The notes under the pieces are model-generated. The model ran no database searches, was not told where the DNA came from, and saw nothing but the letters and a program-made list of their open reading frames with translations. This document shows, piece after piece, positions 34,380 to 45,061 of a DNA stretch of 64,000 nucleotides. Within the stretch, counting starts at the first letter, position 1; each line of letters opens with the position of its first letter. Source of the stretch: CAWGMT01 sp963823675 (GTDB taxonomy: Bacteria; Planctomycetota; Planctomycetia; Isosphaerales; Isosphaeraceae); contig CAWGMT010000012.1 of NCBI GenBank assembly GCA_963823675.1, positions 248,001-312,000 on the forward strand, written 5' to 3'. The position numbers were made by a program, and so were the translations under genes.

Positions 34380-35084
34380 ACGACCCGCACTAATGCTCAC
34401 GTGGATCGCCTCAGTGTCAGAGATGAGATTCATACAGGGCTGCGACGAAGGCCGCACCGCAGACCATGAGCACCACTATCCAGCCTGACAGCGTCTTAAC
34501 CACGGAACACGCAGCGCGGCCGAGCCGCAGCCAGATGGCCAGGGAGGGAGTCCGGATTTTTAACCACGAAAGGCACGAAAGACACGAAAAGGGGAAGGAT
34601 GTCAAGTTGGCGGTGCAGCACGATCAGCGTCCCCCGTCGGAACCAGTCCAATTTGGCCGGAGAGGGAATCCGGATTGTTAACCACGAATAACACGAATCT
34701 TACGAATGGGACAGCGGCCTGTTGGGGATCGTTTGGCGAACCGGTCGTGATCGTATCTCCTGGCAAGCACTCGCTAGTCCGCTTCGGCATTTATTCGTGA
34801 GATTCGTGTTATTCGTGGTCAATCCACCCGCGCCGGCGGTGCAACCGACACCGAGGTGAAAGAAGCCTTTTGGGAATCGGGGGGATCTTGTCCCAGAGTT
34901 CGTCGGGAACAGGCGGTGGATCGTTCATGGCGACGATTGATCGCGATCACCGAATTTCGGCAATCCCAGGCTGTGAACGGCGGCCGCCCCCGAGCCATCC
35001 ACTCGTTTTCGTCAAGATCAGCGGATAATATCAAGTCACGGACTATCCCGGCTCCCGCACCCTCTCTTGACCTGGGTCGTGAAC
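34380..35084. other. Intergenic stretch with CACGAA repeats
   Basis: About 700 bases with no gene. It holds the CACGAA direct and inverted repeats of 34537-34819; the part next to 35085 is without recognisable structure and must contain the transporter promoter. Confidence 0.5.
34537..34819. repeat. Direct and inverted CACGAA-type repeats
   Basis: A direct repeat: GGCCRGRGAGGGARTCCGG plus TTAACCACGAA occurs at about 34537-34570 and 34656-34689. An inverted repeat: arms 34681-34707 (ACCACGAATAACACGAATC, then TTACGAAT) and 34793-34819 pair at 26 of 27 positions around an 85-base centre. CACGAA-rich repeats of this kind are common between planctomycete genes; their role is unknown. Confidence 0.75.
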
Positions 35085-37064
35085 ATGTCCATTCCGCCGG
35101 CCACCGAAGTTGTCGCCGCGCCGGCGGAGTCGATCGTGCCCTGGCAGGTCGGCGACCTGATCCCGCCGCCTGTCCTCGATCGGCGACACTGGGCCGAGCT
35201 GATCGGTCCCGGCGTCCTGGTTGCCGGTTCCGCGGTCGGGGCTGGCGAGTGGCTCTTCGGTCCCGCGGTCACGGCCCAGTACGGCGGCACGTTCCTCTGG
35301 CTCGCCACGTTCAGCATTGTCTTGCAGGTTGTCTACAACCTGGAGGTGATGCGATACGCCCTCTATTGCGGTGAGCCGATCTTCATCGGCTTCTTCCGGA
35401 CCCGGCCCGGGCCCCAGGTTCTGGTTGCTCTGTTACATGACGCTGTTCCTGGCGCACATCTGGCCGTTCATGGCATCGAACGCGGCGGTGCCGCTGGCCT
35501 CGGCGATGATCGGACACCTGCCGGGCAGCGGTGTTGTTCGCGTGGCGGGCGTTACCGTGTCGGAGGTCATGCTCGTCAAGGTGCTCGGCTACGTCGTCTT
35601 CTTTGTCGCGTTCTTGCCGCTGGTCTTCGGGGGAAAGATCGCTTCGATGCTCGAGCGCCTGATGCTGGTCAAGCTCGTGGTCGTTTTCGGGTTTCTGCTC
35701 TTCGTCGGGCTGTTCATGGTTTCCGCGCGCAACTTCTACGAGATCGTCTCCGGCTTCTTCCGCGTCGGGTCGGTGGCCGTCCGTGCCGACACGGTGATTT
35801 CCGCTCCTCATTTTTCGCTCCGCGAGCGAGAGCGTTCATCCGAGTACACGGTGCAGGGGACGCTCGAGGAGGGCCAGCCCGTCGTCACGGCGTTCATCAT
35901 TCGCCACGGCGAGTCCTCCAGGCGGTTTGAGACGGGAGCCAGGCTCCCCGACGAAACCGGGCTCGAAGCCCGATTCGCGCGTCTCACGGAGCGAGCGACG
36001 GAGCTCGCTCGTCGCGGCGGCTTCTTCGTCGAGTCCGTCGACCCTGCCACCGGGAGCAAGGTCAGCGTCGAAGGGAGCATCCGCTCCGACCAGACCTGGC
36101 AGCCCAGCCGCTGTAGCATCACGCAAGGCCCGGAGACGCGTGTCTTCGAACACCCGGAAGACGTCCCCGCGGCAGGATGCCGAGCAGGATTCGTGCCTGG
36201 GTTGCCAATCAGGGTTTCGAGCGAGTCGGACTGCTGGGCTTCTGGTGGCGGCATGGCCGCCTGCCGGACGTCGACTGGTCTCTGCTGGCGGCATTCGCCG
36301 CGATCGCAGGGGCGGGCGGACTCTCCAACGCCCTGTTCTCGAACTACGCTCGCGACAAGGGCTGGGGAATGGGGGCCAAGGTCGGCGCGATTCCCAGCGC
36401 GATCGGCGGGCGGTCGATCACGCTCTCGCACGTCGGCATGGTCTTCCCGATCACACCGACCTCGCTGAAACACTGGAAGGGATGGTTCCGGCACATCGTG
36501 CGCGATCAGGTCGCCGTCTGGATGCTGTGCAGTGTCGTCGGCCTGGCCCTGCCGTGCATGCTCTCGCTGGAATTCCTGCGAAACACGCCGGTCTCCGACC
36601 ACAGGGTCGCGGCGATGACCGCCCAGGGGATGGCGGCGCGGTTCCCGGACTACGCCCGCCCGATCTGGTCGTTCGTGCTCTTCGTCGGTTTCCTCACGCT
36701 GGCCCCCTGCGCCGTCTACTCGGGCGACCTCCTGGCCAGGCACTGGACCGACATCCTCTGGGCGACCAGCCCCCGGGTCAAGAAGCTCGCGGGCAACCAG
36801 GTCCGGTTGATCTATTACTCGCTGCTTTCGATCTACGCGGTCTGGGGCACGATCACGCTCGCCGTGCTCGCTCCGCTCCAGATCGCCATTGTCGGGGCGG
36901 TACTGGGCAACGTCGCGCTGGGTTTCTCGGCGTTCCACACCCTGTACGTCAACCGCACGCTCCTGCCGCGCGAGCTGCGCCCCAACCTGGTGATGCAGCT
37001 TGGATTGATCGGTTGTGGCGTCTTCTTCTTCGCGATCACGGCGATGGCGCTTCTGGGTCGTTGA
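35085..37064 (+). pseudogene. Nramp-like transporter with a large soluble insertion, two frame breaks
   Basis: About 660 residues when joined. N-terminal helices: AELIGPGVLVAGSAVGAGEW, LFGPAVTAQYGGTFLWLATF, IVLQVVYNLEVMRYALYCGE. After a break near 35412: WLLCYMTLFLAHIWPFMASN, VLGYVVFFVAFLPLVFGGKI. A hydrophilic block of about 130 residues (about 35790-36180, RGEERSSEYTVQGTLEEG-like) interrupts the transporter. After a second break near 36180: WSLLAAFAAIAGAGGLSNAL, SNYARDKGWGMGAKVGAIPS, TPTSLKHWKGWFRHIVRDQV and several more helices to 37064. It resembles planctomycete Nramp/SLC11-like carriers, which lack the DPGN metal motif, so the substrate need not be a metal. First gene of a five-gene catabolic set. 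Confidence 0.7.
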
Positions 37065-37187
37065 TTCAGGTCTCGAGGCATGGAAGAATCCATCAGGGCG
37101 CGTCGCAATTGCCGGCCCCGTGCCGGCCCGAGGGAAAGCATCATCAGCGCCGTCCGCACGGATTAGAGCGAGAGGAGAACAGTCATC

Positions 37188-38199
37188 ATGAAGCCATCGT
37201 TTTATCTTACGGGTTGGCGGCAGGTCCTTCTGGGCGTCGCGGCCGGCGCCTGGTCGTCGTCGGCGCGCCCTGGGCGAGTCGCGGCTCGCAGCCAGGGTCA
37301 GGAAAGTCCGATCGGCGAGAAGTTCTGGCCGTCCGAGTTCGGCCCGGACGACCAGCGCGGGGCCGCGAATCGGATCACGCCCGCGAAGGTCGTCAGTGCG
37401 GCCCGCCTCGTGCAGAAAGGGCAGGTCTACCAGCTCGGCCGGCTCTACGAACACGGCATGCCGATTCCCGGCAAACGGCACTTCAGCCTGACGATTCCCG
37501 GACTGCCCACCGGATCGCCGACCGGGTCGAACAAGATCGTCTCGAATGATGAACTGGTCAGCGGTGAGATCGGCCAGGTCGGGACCCAGTTCGACGGGCT
37601 CGGCCACGTCGGCGCGCGCATCAACGGCGAGGATTATTTCTACAACGGCAACAAGCTGTCCGACTTTGGCGATACCGTACGGCCTCAAGAAGCTCGGCGT
37701 CGAGAACGCCGGCGTTTTCTTCACGCGTGGAATTCTGCTCGATGTCTGCGCGCTCTGCGGCAAGGACCGGCTGCCGGCGGGATACGTCATTTCGCCCGAC
37801 GAGCTGGCGACCTGCCTGAAGAACGCGAACCTGGAGATCCAGGAAGGCGACGTCGTCCTGATTCGCACCGGGCACGGCAAGTTGTGGATGAAAGACAACC
37901 CGACCTACGGCGCCGGCGAGCCCGGCATCGGTCTGGCGGCGGCCAAGTTTCTGACGGATCGGAAGGTCGCGCTGATCGGGGCCGATACCTGGGCGATCGA
38001 GGCCGTCCCGCACGAACGCGCCGACCTGGCGTTCCCGGTCCACCAGTGGGACCTCACCAAGAACGGCGTGTACCATCTCGAGAACCTCGATCTGGAACAG
38101 CTCGCCGCGGATGGAGTGCACGAGTTCTGTTTTGTGTTCAGCCCGCTGCGTCTCAAGGGCGCGACGGGCTCTCCGGGGAACCCGATCGCCATTCGCTGA
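37188..38199 (+). pseudogene. Cyclase family (PF04199) hydrolase, exported, one frame break
   Basis: About 337 residues when joined. N-terminal segment LTGWRQVLLGVAAGAWSSSA suggests export. Family signature for kynurenine formamidase-like metal hydrolases, HxGTHxDxxxH, appears as QVGTQFDGLGHVGARINGED: the first His is Gln and the central His is Gln, the Asp and last His remain, so metal binding would be altered, as in a known subset of the family. After a break near 37675: YGLKKLGVENAGVFFTRGIL, ANLEIQEGDVVLIRTGHGKL and GVHEFCFVFSPLRLKGATGS. It opens 124 bp after the transporter and 24 bp before the dehydrogenase, as in an operon. Confidence 0.82.
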
Positions 38200-38222
38200 A
38201 GAAGACGGGATGGATCACGCCG

Positions 38223-39294
38223 ATGAGCCGGCTTTATCGACCAGAGTCCGTTTCGCGGCTGGGCGTCGCGTTGTTCACGGCGGCCGGGGCGGGCGCGCAC
38301 GAGGCCCTGGCGACTGTCGAGTCGCTCGTCACCAGCAGCCTGATGGGACACGACTCACACGGCGTGATCAGGATTCCGGAGTATCTCGGGTTCGTGGCTG
38401 ACGGGTCGATCGTCGTGACGCACCGCTCGCTGTCGAACGCACGGGCCCGACGACGGCGGTCGTGGACTGTCACCACGGCTTTGGTGCCGTCGGCGCCGAG
38501 AGGGCAATTCGCGCAGGAATCGAGATCGCGCGCGAGCAGCGCACGGCGTGCGTGATCACACGGCGCTGCAATCATGTCGGACGGCTGGGGGCCTGGGTTC
38601 AGCTCGCGGCCGATCAAGGGATGCTCGCCCTGGCGACGTGCAACTCCCCGGTCCACGGACACTATGTTCTGCCCTGGGGCGGGCGCGACGGGACGACTGG
38701 CGACAAACCCGATCGCCTACGCGGTCCCGACCGGCGGTGATCCCGTGGTGGCGGACTTTTCGACGTCGGTCGCGCCCGAGGGAAAGATCCGGTTCTACCG
38801 CAACGAGGGAAAACCCGTGCCGGACGGCTGGATCGTCGATGCGAACGGCAACGCCACGAATGACCCCAACGCGTTCTACGGTCCGCCGCGCGGCGGGGAT
38901 TCTTCCGTTCGGGGCCGCCGCGGGTCACAAGGGATTTGCCCTCGGTCTGCTCGTCGAAATCCTCGGCAGCGCGCTGGCCGGGATCAGCTCACAAGACCCA
39001 CAAGTGTTCGGGCAACGGCGTCTGCTTCATCGTCGTGGACCCCTCCGCGTTCTGCCCGCTCGATGCAGTTCCGACGACTCATGGACGAAACCGTGGCCTA
39101 CATCAAGTCGTCGCGGCCCGCGCCAGGGTTTGACAGAGGTTCTGGTTCCGGGTGAGCTCGAATTCCGCACGCTCAGGCAACGACAGAAGGACGGCATCCC
39201 GGTCGATGCCGCGACACTCGAGGCCATGCGGGAACACGGCGCTCGCCTGGGCGTCGACGTCGACGGATTCCTCAATCCGGAAGGTGAAGAATGA
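38223..39294 (+). pseudogene. Ldh/malate dehydrogenase family (PF02615), about six frame breaks
   Basis: NAD(P)-dependent 2-hydroxyacid oxidoreductase of the unusual malate/L-sulfolactate/ureidoglycolate fold. Pieces in order: VTSSLMGHDSHGVIRIPEYL (substrate His), then GPTTAVVDCHHGFGAVGAER, RTACVITRRCNHVGRLGAWV, CNSPVHGHYVLPWGGRDG, ATNPIAYAVPTGGDPVVADF, ILPFGAAAGHKGFALGLLVE, NGVCFIVVDPSAFCPLDA, FRRLMDETVAYIKSSRPA and LVPGELEFRTLRQRQKDGIP. Breaks lie near 38418, 38690, 38898, 39000, 39062 and 39128. The protein is almost fully recoverable, so repeated indels rather than decay are the simplest reading. The stop TGA overlaps the next start (ATGA), so the two genes are coupled. Confidence 0.85.
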
Positions 39295-40402
39295 GCAACG
39301 TCCAACCACTGCGACTCGGCATGTTCGTCATGCCGATCCATGATCCGGCCAAGCCGCTGGCTCAGTGCATCGACGAGGACCTCGAGCTGGCCGTGCAATG
39401 CGAGGAACTCGGCTTCCACGATTTCTGGGTCGGCGAGCACCATTCGTCGAGCGTCGAGAACATCGTCATGCCGGAGATCTTTCTGGGAAAAGTGCTCGGC
39501 CTGACCGAGCGCATTCGCATCGGACCGGCGCCGGTCTGCCTCCAGTACCACCATCCGGCCCACGTGGCGGGCCGGCTGGCGTTTCTGGATCACATGTCGC
39601 ACGGCCGGCTCAATGTTTGTTTCGGGCCCGGAGCCATCCCGACCGACATGGAGGTCTTCGGGGCGCACCCGAGCGAATCGGCAGCGCGTGTCGCCGAATC
39701 GATCGACATGATCATGCGGTTGTGGACGGGCGAGGTGCCGATCGACATCGAAGGGCGGTTCTGGAACGTGAAGATGAAAGACAACTTGCACCCCAGGTTC
39801 GGCGTCGGACATCTCCACAAGCCATTCCAGCGGCCGCACCCGCCGATCTATGTCCCGAGCATCAGTCGCGCGTCGGTCGGGCTCTCGAAAGCGGCCGAAC
39901 GCGGCTTCCGCTTCATCAGTCATCACATGATACACACGAGTCGCCCTGCGCGAGCAGTGGCAAACGTATTCGCAAGCCGCGACGGCGGCCGGTCGAACCG
40001 CGGAACCTTCCGACTGGGCCGTGGCACGCAACGTGTTCGTCGCGGACTCGACCGACGATGCCCGGCGCCTCGCGAGAAGCAATTCGCTCGGCTCGTGCAT
40101 CCAGTACATCCTCGATCTGACCCGGGCCACCGCGCCAACGGGCGTCGCCATGTGGAAGCGTGACGAGCAGCAGGCCGATTCGGACTGCACGCTGGATTAC
40201 TTCATGGACGACGTGATCATCGCCGGCGATCCGGAACACGTCACCCGCCAACTGCTGGAGTTACGCGAACGAGATCGGACCGTTCGGCACCTTGGTCCTG
40301 ACCGCTCACGACTGGGACGACCGTGATCGGTGGGCTCACAGTCTCGAATTGTTCGCCCGCGAAGTCGTCCCGGCATTCAACAAGGCAATCGGCGCCGGAT
40401 AG
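39291..40402 (+). pseudogene. Luciferase-like (LLM) flavin-dependent monooxygenase, two frame breaks
   Basis: TIM-barrel oxygenase that uses reduced flavin. LRLGMFVMPIHDPAKPLAQC, GFHDFWVGEHHSSSVENIVM (the EHH flavin-site phrase), RIRIGPAPVCLQYHHPAHVA, GRLNVCFGPGAIPTDMEVFG and LWTGEVPIDIEGRFWNVKMK identify the family. A break near 39945 is followed by EPSDWAVARNVFVADSTDDA and SCIQYILDLTRATAPTGVAM, DYFMDDVIIAGDPEHVTRQL. After a second break near 40262 comes IGPFGTLVLTAHDWDDRDRW and the end VVPAFNKAIGAG. The length is that of the family. Starts on the ATGA overlap with the dehydrogenase and is followed after 23 bp by the aldolase. Confidence 0.85.
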
Positions 40403-40425
40403 ACGTCTCAAATCGGGAGTTATCC

Positions 40426-41233
40426 TTGATCAGCACACATATCAACAACATGCGCACCAAGCTCCGCGCCGGCGAGATCGTCCTGGGCGCCGGAATCACG
40501 TTCTCCGATCCCACGGTGACGGAGGCACTGGCCCGCTCGGTCGATTTCGTCTGGATCGACCTGGAGCACAACGCGACCACGACCGAGGCGATGCTCGGTC
40601 ATTTGATCGCGGCCCGGGCTGGCGGGGCGGCGTCCCTGGTGCGGATTCCGAGCAACGACGTCGGCTGGGTCAAGCGCGTGCTCGACTCCGGGGCCGAGGG
40701 GATCATCCTGCCGCGAGCGTACTCGGCGCGGGAAGTCGCCGAATTTGTTTCCTCATGCCGCTACCCGCCGCTGGGAACGCGCGGATTCGGGCCGCGGCGG
40801 CCGATGCAGTATGGACGGCTCGGGCAAGCAGGAGTATTTGCAACAGGCGAATCGCGACGTTTTCGTGACCGTGCAGGTCGAGACCGTCGAGTTGCTCGCC
40901 GAGCTGGATGAGGTCCTGAAGCTCGAGGGGCTGGATTCGCTCGTGCTCGGACCGCAGGACCTGTCCGGTTCGATGGGGCGGCTTGGTGAGACGACCCACC
41001 CCGATGTCATCGCTGCCATGAAGACCGTCGCGTCGAAAACCAAGGCTGCCGGCAAGTTCATCGGCTCCGGCCTCGGTGCGAATCCGGAGTTCGCTCAGGT
41101 GCTGATCGACTGCGGCGTCCAGTGGTTGCAGGCGGGAGACGACTTCGAATACATGATCCAGGGCTGTCAACGGACGTTCGACCTGATCCGAGCGAACGAA
41201 TCGGCCCGTATGCCGAAGGGAATCACACCCTGA
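40426..41233 (+). pseudogene. HpcH/HpaI-type class II aldolase, one frame break
   Basis: Pyruvate-dependent aldolase family that cleaves 4-hydroxy-2-oxo acids. A TTG start at 40426 is preceded by GGGAG, and ATG at 40450 is an alternative. Family phrases: RTKLRAGEIVLGAGITFSDP, SVDFVWIDLEHNATTTEAML (metal/base H-N), GGAASLVRIPSNDVGWVKRV (Arg of the pyruvate site), DSGAEGIILPRAYSAREVAE, and, after a break near 40812, DVFVTVQVETVELLAELDEV, LEGLDSLVLGPQDLSGSMGR (metal Asp), IGSGLGANPEFAQVLIDCGV. The stop overlaps the convergent DUF1501 gene by 11 bases, so the two transcripts read into each other. Confidence 0.85.
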
Positions 41234-42641
41234 CGATCTCTCGAACGACGCGGCCATAAACGTCGGTGAGGCGGTAGTCGCGGCCGGCGTGTCGATACGT
41301 CAGTCGCTCGTGGTCAAAGCCCATCAGGTGCAAGATGGTCGCGTGCAGGTCGTGGACGTGGACCTTGTCTCGCACCGCATGCCAGCCGAATTCGTCGGTG
41401 GCCCCGTGGACGCATCCGGGCCGCACGCCCCCTCCGGCCATCCACATGCTGAATCCAAAGGGGTGGTGCTCGCGCCCGTTCTGCCCTTCGGCGGTCGGAG
41501 TGCGGCCGAATTCTCCGCCCCAGAGGACCAGGGTATCGTCGAGTAATCCGCGCGCTTTCAGGTCGCAGAGGAGTGCGGCGATCGGGCGGTCAACCGCGGC
41601 GCAGCGCCTGGGGAGGTTCTCGCGGATCCCGCTGTGATGGTCCCAGGCATTATTCGCCGGAGCGTCGAAGAGCTGCACGTAACGCACGCCCCGTTCCGCG
41701 AGGCGGCGAGCCAGGAGACACTGGCGGCCGAACAGGTCGGTCGCCGGCTCGCCGATCCCGTAGAGGCGTTTCGTCACGGCGCTTTCGCGTGCGATGTCGA
41801 AGGCTTCCGGCGCGTCGCGCTGCATGCGGAAGGCCAGCTCGAACGATGCGATGCGGGCGTCGAGCTGGCCGTCGATCACCCGGTCACGCTTGTGGAACTG
41901 GTTCAACCGTGCGATCGCGTCGAGCTTGACGCGCTGTGACAAAGAATCGCCGCAGGGATCCGAGAGGTTCGCGATCGGGTGGTCGAGATTGCGGATCAGA
42001 GTCCCCTGATAGGCGCTCGGCAAGAAACTCGAGCTCCAGAGCTGGGCGCCTTGAAATACCGCGGCCGGGCTGACCACCACGAAGGACGGCAGGTTCTGGT
42101 TCTCGGTACCGAGGCCGTAGACCAGCCACGAGCCGAGACTCGGCCGCGAGAAGGCTTGCTCGCCTGTGTTCATCTGGAGGGCCGCCCCGGTGTGGTTGAT
42201 ATTGTCGGCGACCATCGAGCGAATCACGCAGAGGTCATCTACGTGCATCGCCAGGCAGGGCAAGAGTTCGCTCAACTCGGTCCCGCACTGGCCGTGCTTC
42301 GTGAACTTCCACGGGGACGCCAGCAGGTTGCCCGTCTTGACGCGCTCGAGCTTCGGCTTTTCGAACGGGAGCGGCTGCCCGTTCATCGCGGCCAACTTCG
42401 GCTTGGGATCGAACAGGTCGACATGCGACGGCCCGCCCGGCATGTAGAGGAAAATGCAGCGGTTCGCGGCCGCGCGATGGTGAGGAGCCAGGACGGCGTA
42501 GGGGTTCGTGGCTCGGTCGGGCTCGCCGGCCGCGGCTGGTGATGACTGGCCCGCCAGCAAGTCCGCCAGAGCGACCAGGCCGAAGCCGTTACCGGCCCGC
42601 GCCAGAAAATCGCGCCGGGAGGTGTTCGTTCGCTCCCACAT
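41223..42641 (-). CDS. DUF1501 secreted protein (Tat-exported), second copy
   Basis: 472 residues from ATG at 42641, preceded by AGGA eight bases upstream; ATG at 42677 is in frame but overlaps the upstream gene stop and has a worse site. Tat signal: TSRRDFLARAGNGFGLVALA, DLLAG. Body motifs: CIFLYMPGGPSHVDLFDPKP, DLCVIRSMVADNINHTGAAL, GSWLVYGLGTENQNLPSFVV, TLVLWGGEFGRTPTAEGQNG, GREHHPFGFSMWMAGGGVRP, GATDEFGWHAVRDKVHVHDL, HATILHLMGFDHERLTYRH. About half-identical by eye to the copy at 17843. Follows the paired DUF1549/DUF1553 gene on the same strand; convergent with the aldolase. Confidence 0.95.
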   Translation of the reverse strand: MWERTNTSRRDFLARAGNGFGLVALADLLAGQSSPAAAGEPDRATNPYAVLAPHHRAAANRCIFLYMPGGPSHVDLFDPKPKLAAMNGQPLPFEKPKLERVKTGNLLASPWKFTKHGQCGTELSELLPCLAMHVDDLCVIRSMVADNINHTGAALQMNTGEQAFSRPSLGSWLVYGLGTENQNLPSFVVVSPAAVFQGAQLWSSSFLPSAYQGTLIRNLDHPIANLSDPCGDSLSQRVKLDAIARLNQFHKRDRVIDGQLDARIASFELAFRMQRDAPEAFDIARESAVTKRLYGIGEPATDLFGRQCLLARRLAERGVRYVQLFDAPANNAWDHHSGIRENLPRRCAAVDRPIAALLCDLKARGLLDDTLVLWGGEFGRTPTAEGQNGREHHPFGFSMWMAGGGVRPGCVHGATDEFGWHAVRDKVHVHDLHATILHLMGFDHERLTYRHAGRDYRLTDVYGRVVREIVRV

Positions 42642-42666
42642 CGGAATGGTCCTCGCAGGCGTGGCT

Positions 42667-45061
42667 TCAATCGACATGCACGAACTCGTTGGTGCACAGC
42701 AAAAGGTGGGCGAGGCCCGGCCAGTCGGCTTCCGGCCGGGGCCGGCCGGACCGGAACAGAAACCCCCGGCAGACTTTCAGCTCTTCCTGGCGGGGGGACC
42801 TCGCGAACAGGAGCTGGTAGGCCGTGTCGATCTGGCCGTTGTCGTCGCCGGGGGCAAGGGCGGCAATCCGTTCGGCCAGGCTCCGGGCCTGGTTGAACAT
42901 AAAGGGATGGTTGAGGAACATTAATGCCTGGGGCGCGACGGTCGAGACCGTCCGTTTTTCAGTGGAAGCGTCGGGGTTGGCTGCGTCGAAGAGCATGGCA
43001 AAGCTGCTCCGGTCCCAGCGGGCCGTCTGGATGTAGAGCGAGCGCCGGGGCGTGTCGATGTCGTCGGCGGCAGGTCCCCCGGGCGTCTGGTCGAGCCGCC
43101 CGCTCGCGCAGAGCATGGCGTCGCGCAACTCCTCCGCATCGAGCCGCCGGGGCGCGAACCGTCCGAGCAAGCGGTTGTCAGGGTCTCGGGAAATCTGGTC
43201 GCGGTCGGTGACGCTCGACCGCCGGTAGGCGGTCGAGAGCATGATCCTGCGGTGAAGTTTCTTGAGCGACCAGCCGTCGTCGACGAATCGCGCGGCCAGC
43301 CAGTCGAGGAGCTTCGGTTGGGCGGGAGGTTCCGAGCGCATGCCGAAATTACTGGGCGTGCGCACCAGTCCCTCGCCGAAGTGCCATTGCCAGACGCGGT
43401 TGACGATCACCCGTGCGGTGAGTGGGTTTTTCGCCGACGCCACCCAGCGGGCCAGTTCCCGGCGGCCGCTCCCATTGCGGATGAGAGATTGGTTTGCGCC
43501 CGCGAAGAACCGCGGCAACCGCCGCGCGACGATCGGTCCCAGCCTGGTGTAGGTCCCGCGGATGTGGATCGGCACGTCCTGGATCCCGGGAAACAGCCCG
43601 CCTGGCGTTCCCCCGTCCTGGACCGCCATCGCGACGGGCGGCTCGGGGGGAAGGCTGCGCGTCAGCCGGTCGCGCTCCGCGGTGAGCTCGGCCTTTTTCC
43701 GGGCGAACTCCGCGGAATGAGGCGGTTTCTCGATGGCGGCCAGCTTCGCCTGGACCTGGGCGATCAGCCGTAGTTGCTTTTCCCTGGCGTCAACCTGGGC
43801 CCTGGGTACCAGCGGGACCCGGTTCATCACATATTCGGCCCCCTTGGCGCCCAAGTCTTTCAAGATGTGCGTGCTGTAGAAGATGCCGGCGAGGCCGTAA
43901 TAGTCCTGCTGCGGAGACCGGGTCGAACTTGTGGTCGTGGCAGCGGGCACAACCGAGCGTCAGGCCGAGGAACGCCTTCCCCACGGTGTCGATCTGGTCG
44001 TCCACCATGTCGCTTACGATCTTCTCCTTGTCGGCGTCGCCGCGGTCCCAGACGCCATTGGAGAGAAACGTGGTGGCAATCAGGCCGCCCGGATAGACCT
44101 CTCCCCCGTCGGGGCTCCGCAACAGATCTCCGGCGATCTGATGGACGATGAACTGGTCGAACCGGAGATCGCGGTTGAAGGCACCGACGACCCAGTCGCG
44201 ATAGCGCCAGGCCTCGGTCAATTCGCAACTGGCGGTGCGGGTCTTCGGGTCGGCGTCGTAGTGGTCGGCATAGCGGGCCACGTCGAGCCAGTGCCGCGCC
44301 CGGCGCTGGCCGTAGGCCGGCGAGGCAAGCAGCCGATCGACGACCTTCGCAAACGCCGTGTCCGAACCATCGGCAACGAACGCCGCGACGGCGTCGGGCG
44401 CCGGCGGCAGGCCGGTCAGGTCAAACGTGGCGCGACGGATCCAGGTTCGCCGGTCCGCCGGGCGCGCCGGTGTGATCCCTCGCGAAACCGACGCCGCCAC
44501 CAAGAAGGCGTCGATCTCATTGGCCACACCGTCCGAATCGTCGATCGCGATGGCCGGAGGCGGCTCGCTCCGAACGGGCTGGAACGCCCACCAGCCGCGC
44601 TGGGCGGCGGTCGCCTCGACGCGCGTGGTCGACGGTCCGGTCGTCGAGGATGGCCAGGGCGCCCCTGACGCGACCCAGCGCTCGAGCGCTGCGATTTCGC
44701 CGGCGGACAGCTTCTGCTTCGGCGGCATCTTCGGTTCGTCGAGGTAACGCACCGCCCGGATCAGCCGGCTCTCGTCCGGGGCAGCCGGGATCACCGCCGG
44801 TCCGCTCTCTCCCCCTTTGAGAAGCGAACCTCGGTCCGTCAACCGGAGGCCGGCCTTCGCTTTCTTTTCACCGTGACACGACTGGCATTTGGCAACGAAC
44901 AGGGGGCGGATCGACTTCTCGAAGAACGCAATCGCCGCGGTGTCGTCGGCTTTCACGGCGAACCCATGCGACGCAACCTGGAGGGCAGCCACGACACTGA
45001 GCCGGCGCCAGGAGTGCTCCAGAAAAACGCGGCGCCAACCCGATCGTGAAATCCCACTCAT
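42667..45061 (-). pseudogene. PSCyt1-DUF1549-DUF1553 protein, second copy, one frame break
   Basis: Start ATG at 45061 (MSGISRSGWRRVFLEHSWRR, a basic head before VVAALQVASHGFAVKA). PSCyt1: KSIRPLFVAKCQSCHGEKKA (CxxCH), LLKGGESGPAVIPAAPDESR, MPP. DUF1549: RRATFDLTGLPPAPDAVAAF, HWLDVARYADHYDAD, LGLTLGCARCHDHKFDPVS (CxxCH). A break near 43915, just after FDPVS, moves the rest to another frame that reads QQDYYGLAGIFYSTHILKDL and continues through DUF1553: KNPLTARVIVNRVWQWHFGE, KLLDWLAARFVDDGWSLKKL, FDAANPDASTEKRTVSTVAP. The two halves join without loss of family residues. The ATG of DUF1501 follows 26 bp after this stop. Gene order is opposite to the copy at 17.8-22.2 kb. Confidence 0.88.

Noticed and set aside
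35808..37898. A minus-strand frame of about 696 codons across the transporter and cyclase genes
   Set aside because: Highly charged composition typical of antisense GC-rich frames; the plus strand carries conserved proteins.
39027..40190. A minus-strand frame of 387 codons opposite the LLM gene
   Set aside because: The sense strand encodes a luciferase-like protein with clear motifs, so this is a shadow.
43900..43930. Programmed frameshift in the second DUF1549/1553 gene
   Set aside because: No slippery heptamer or downstream structure stands out, and similar breaks occur in unrelated genes of this window.
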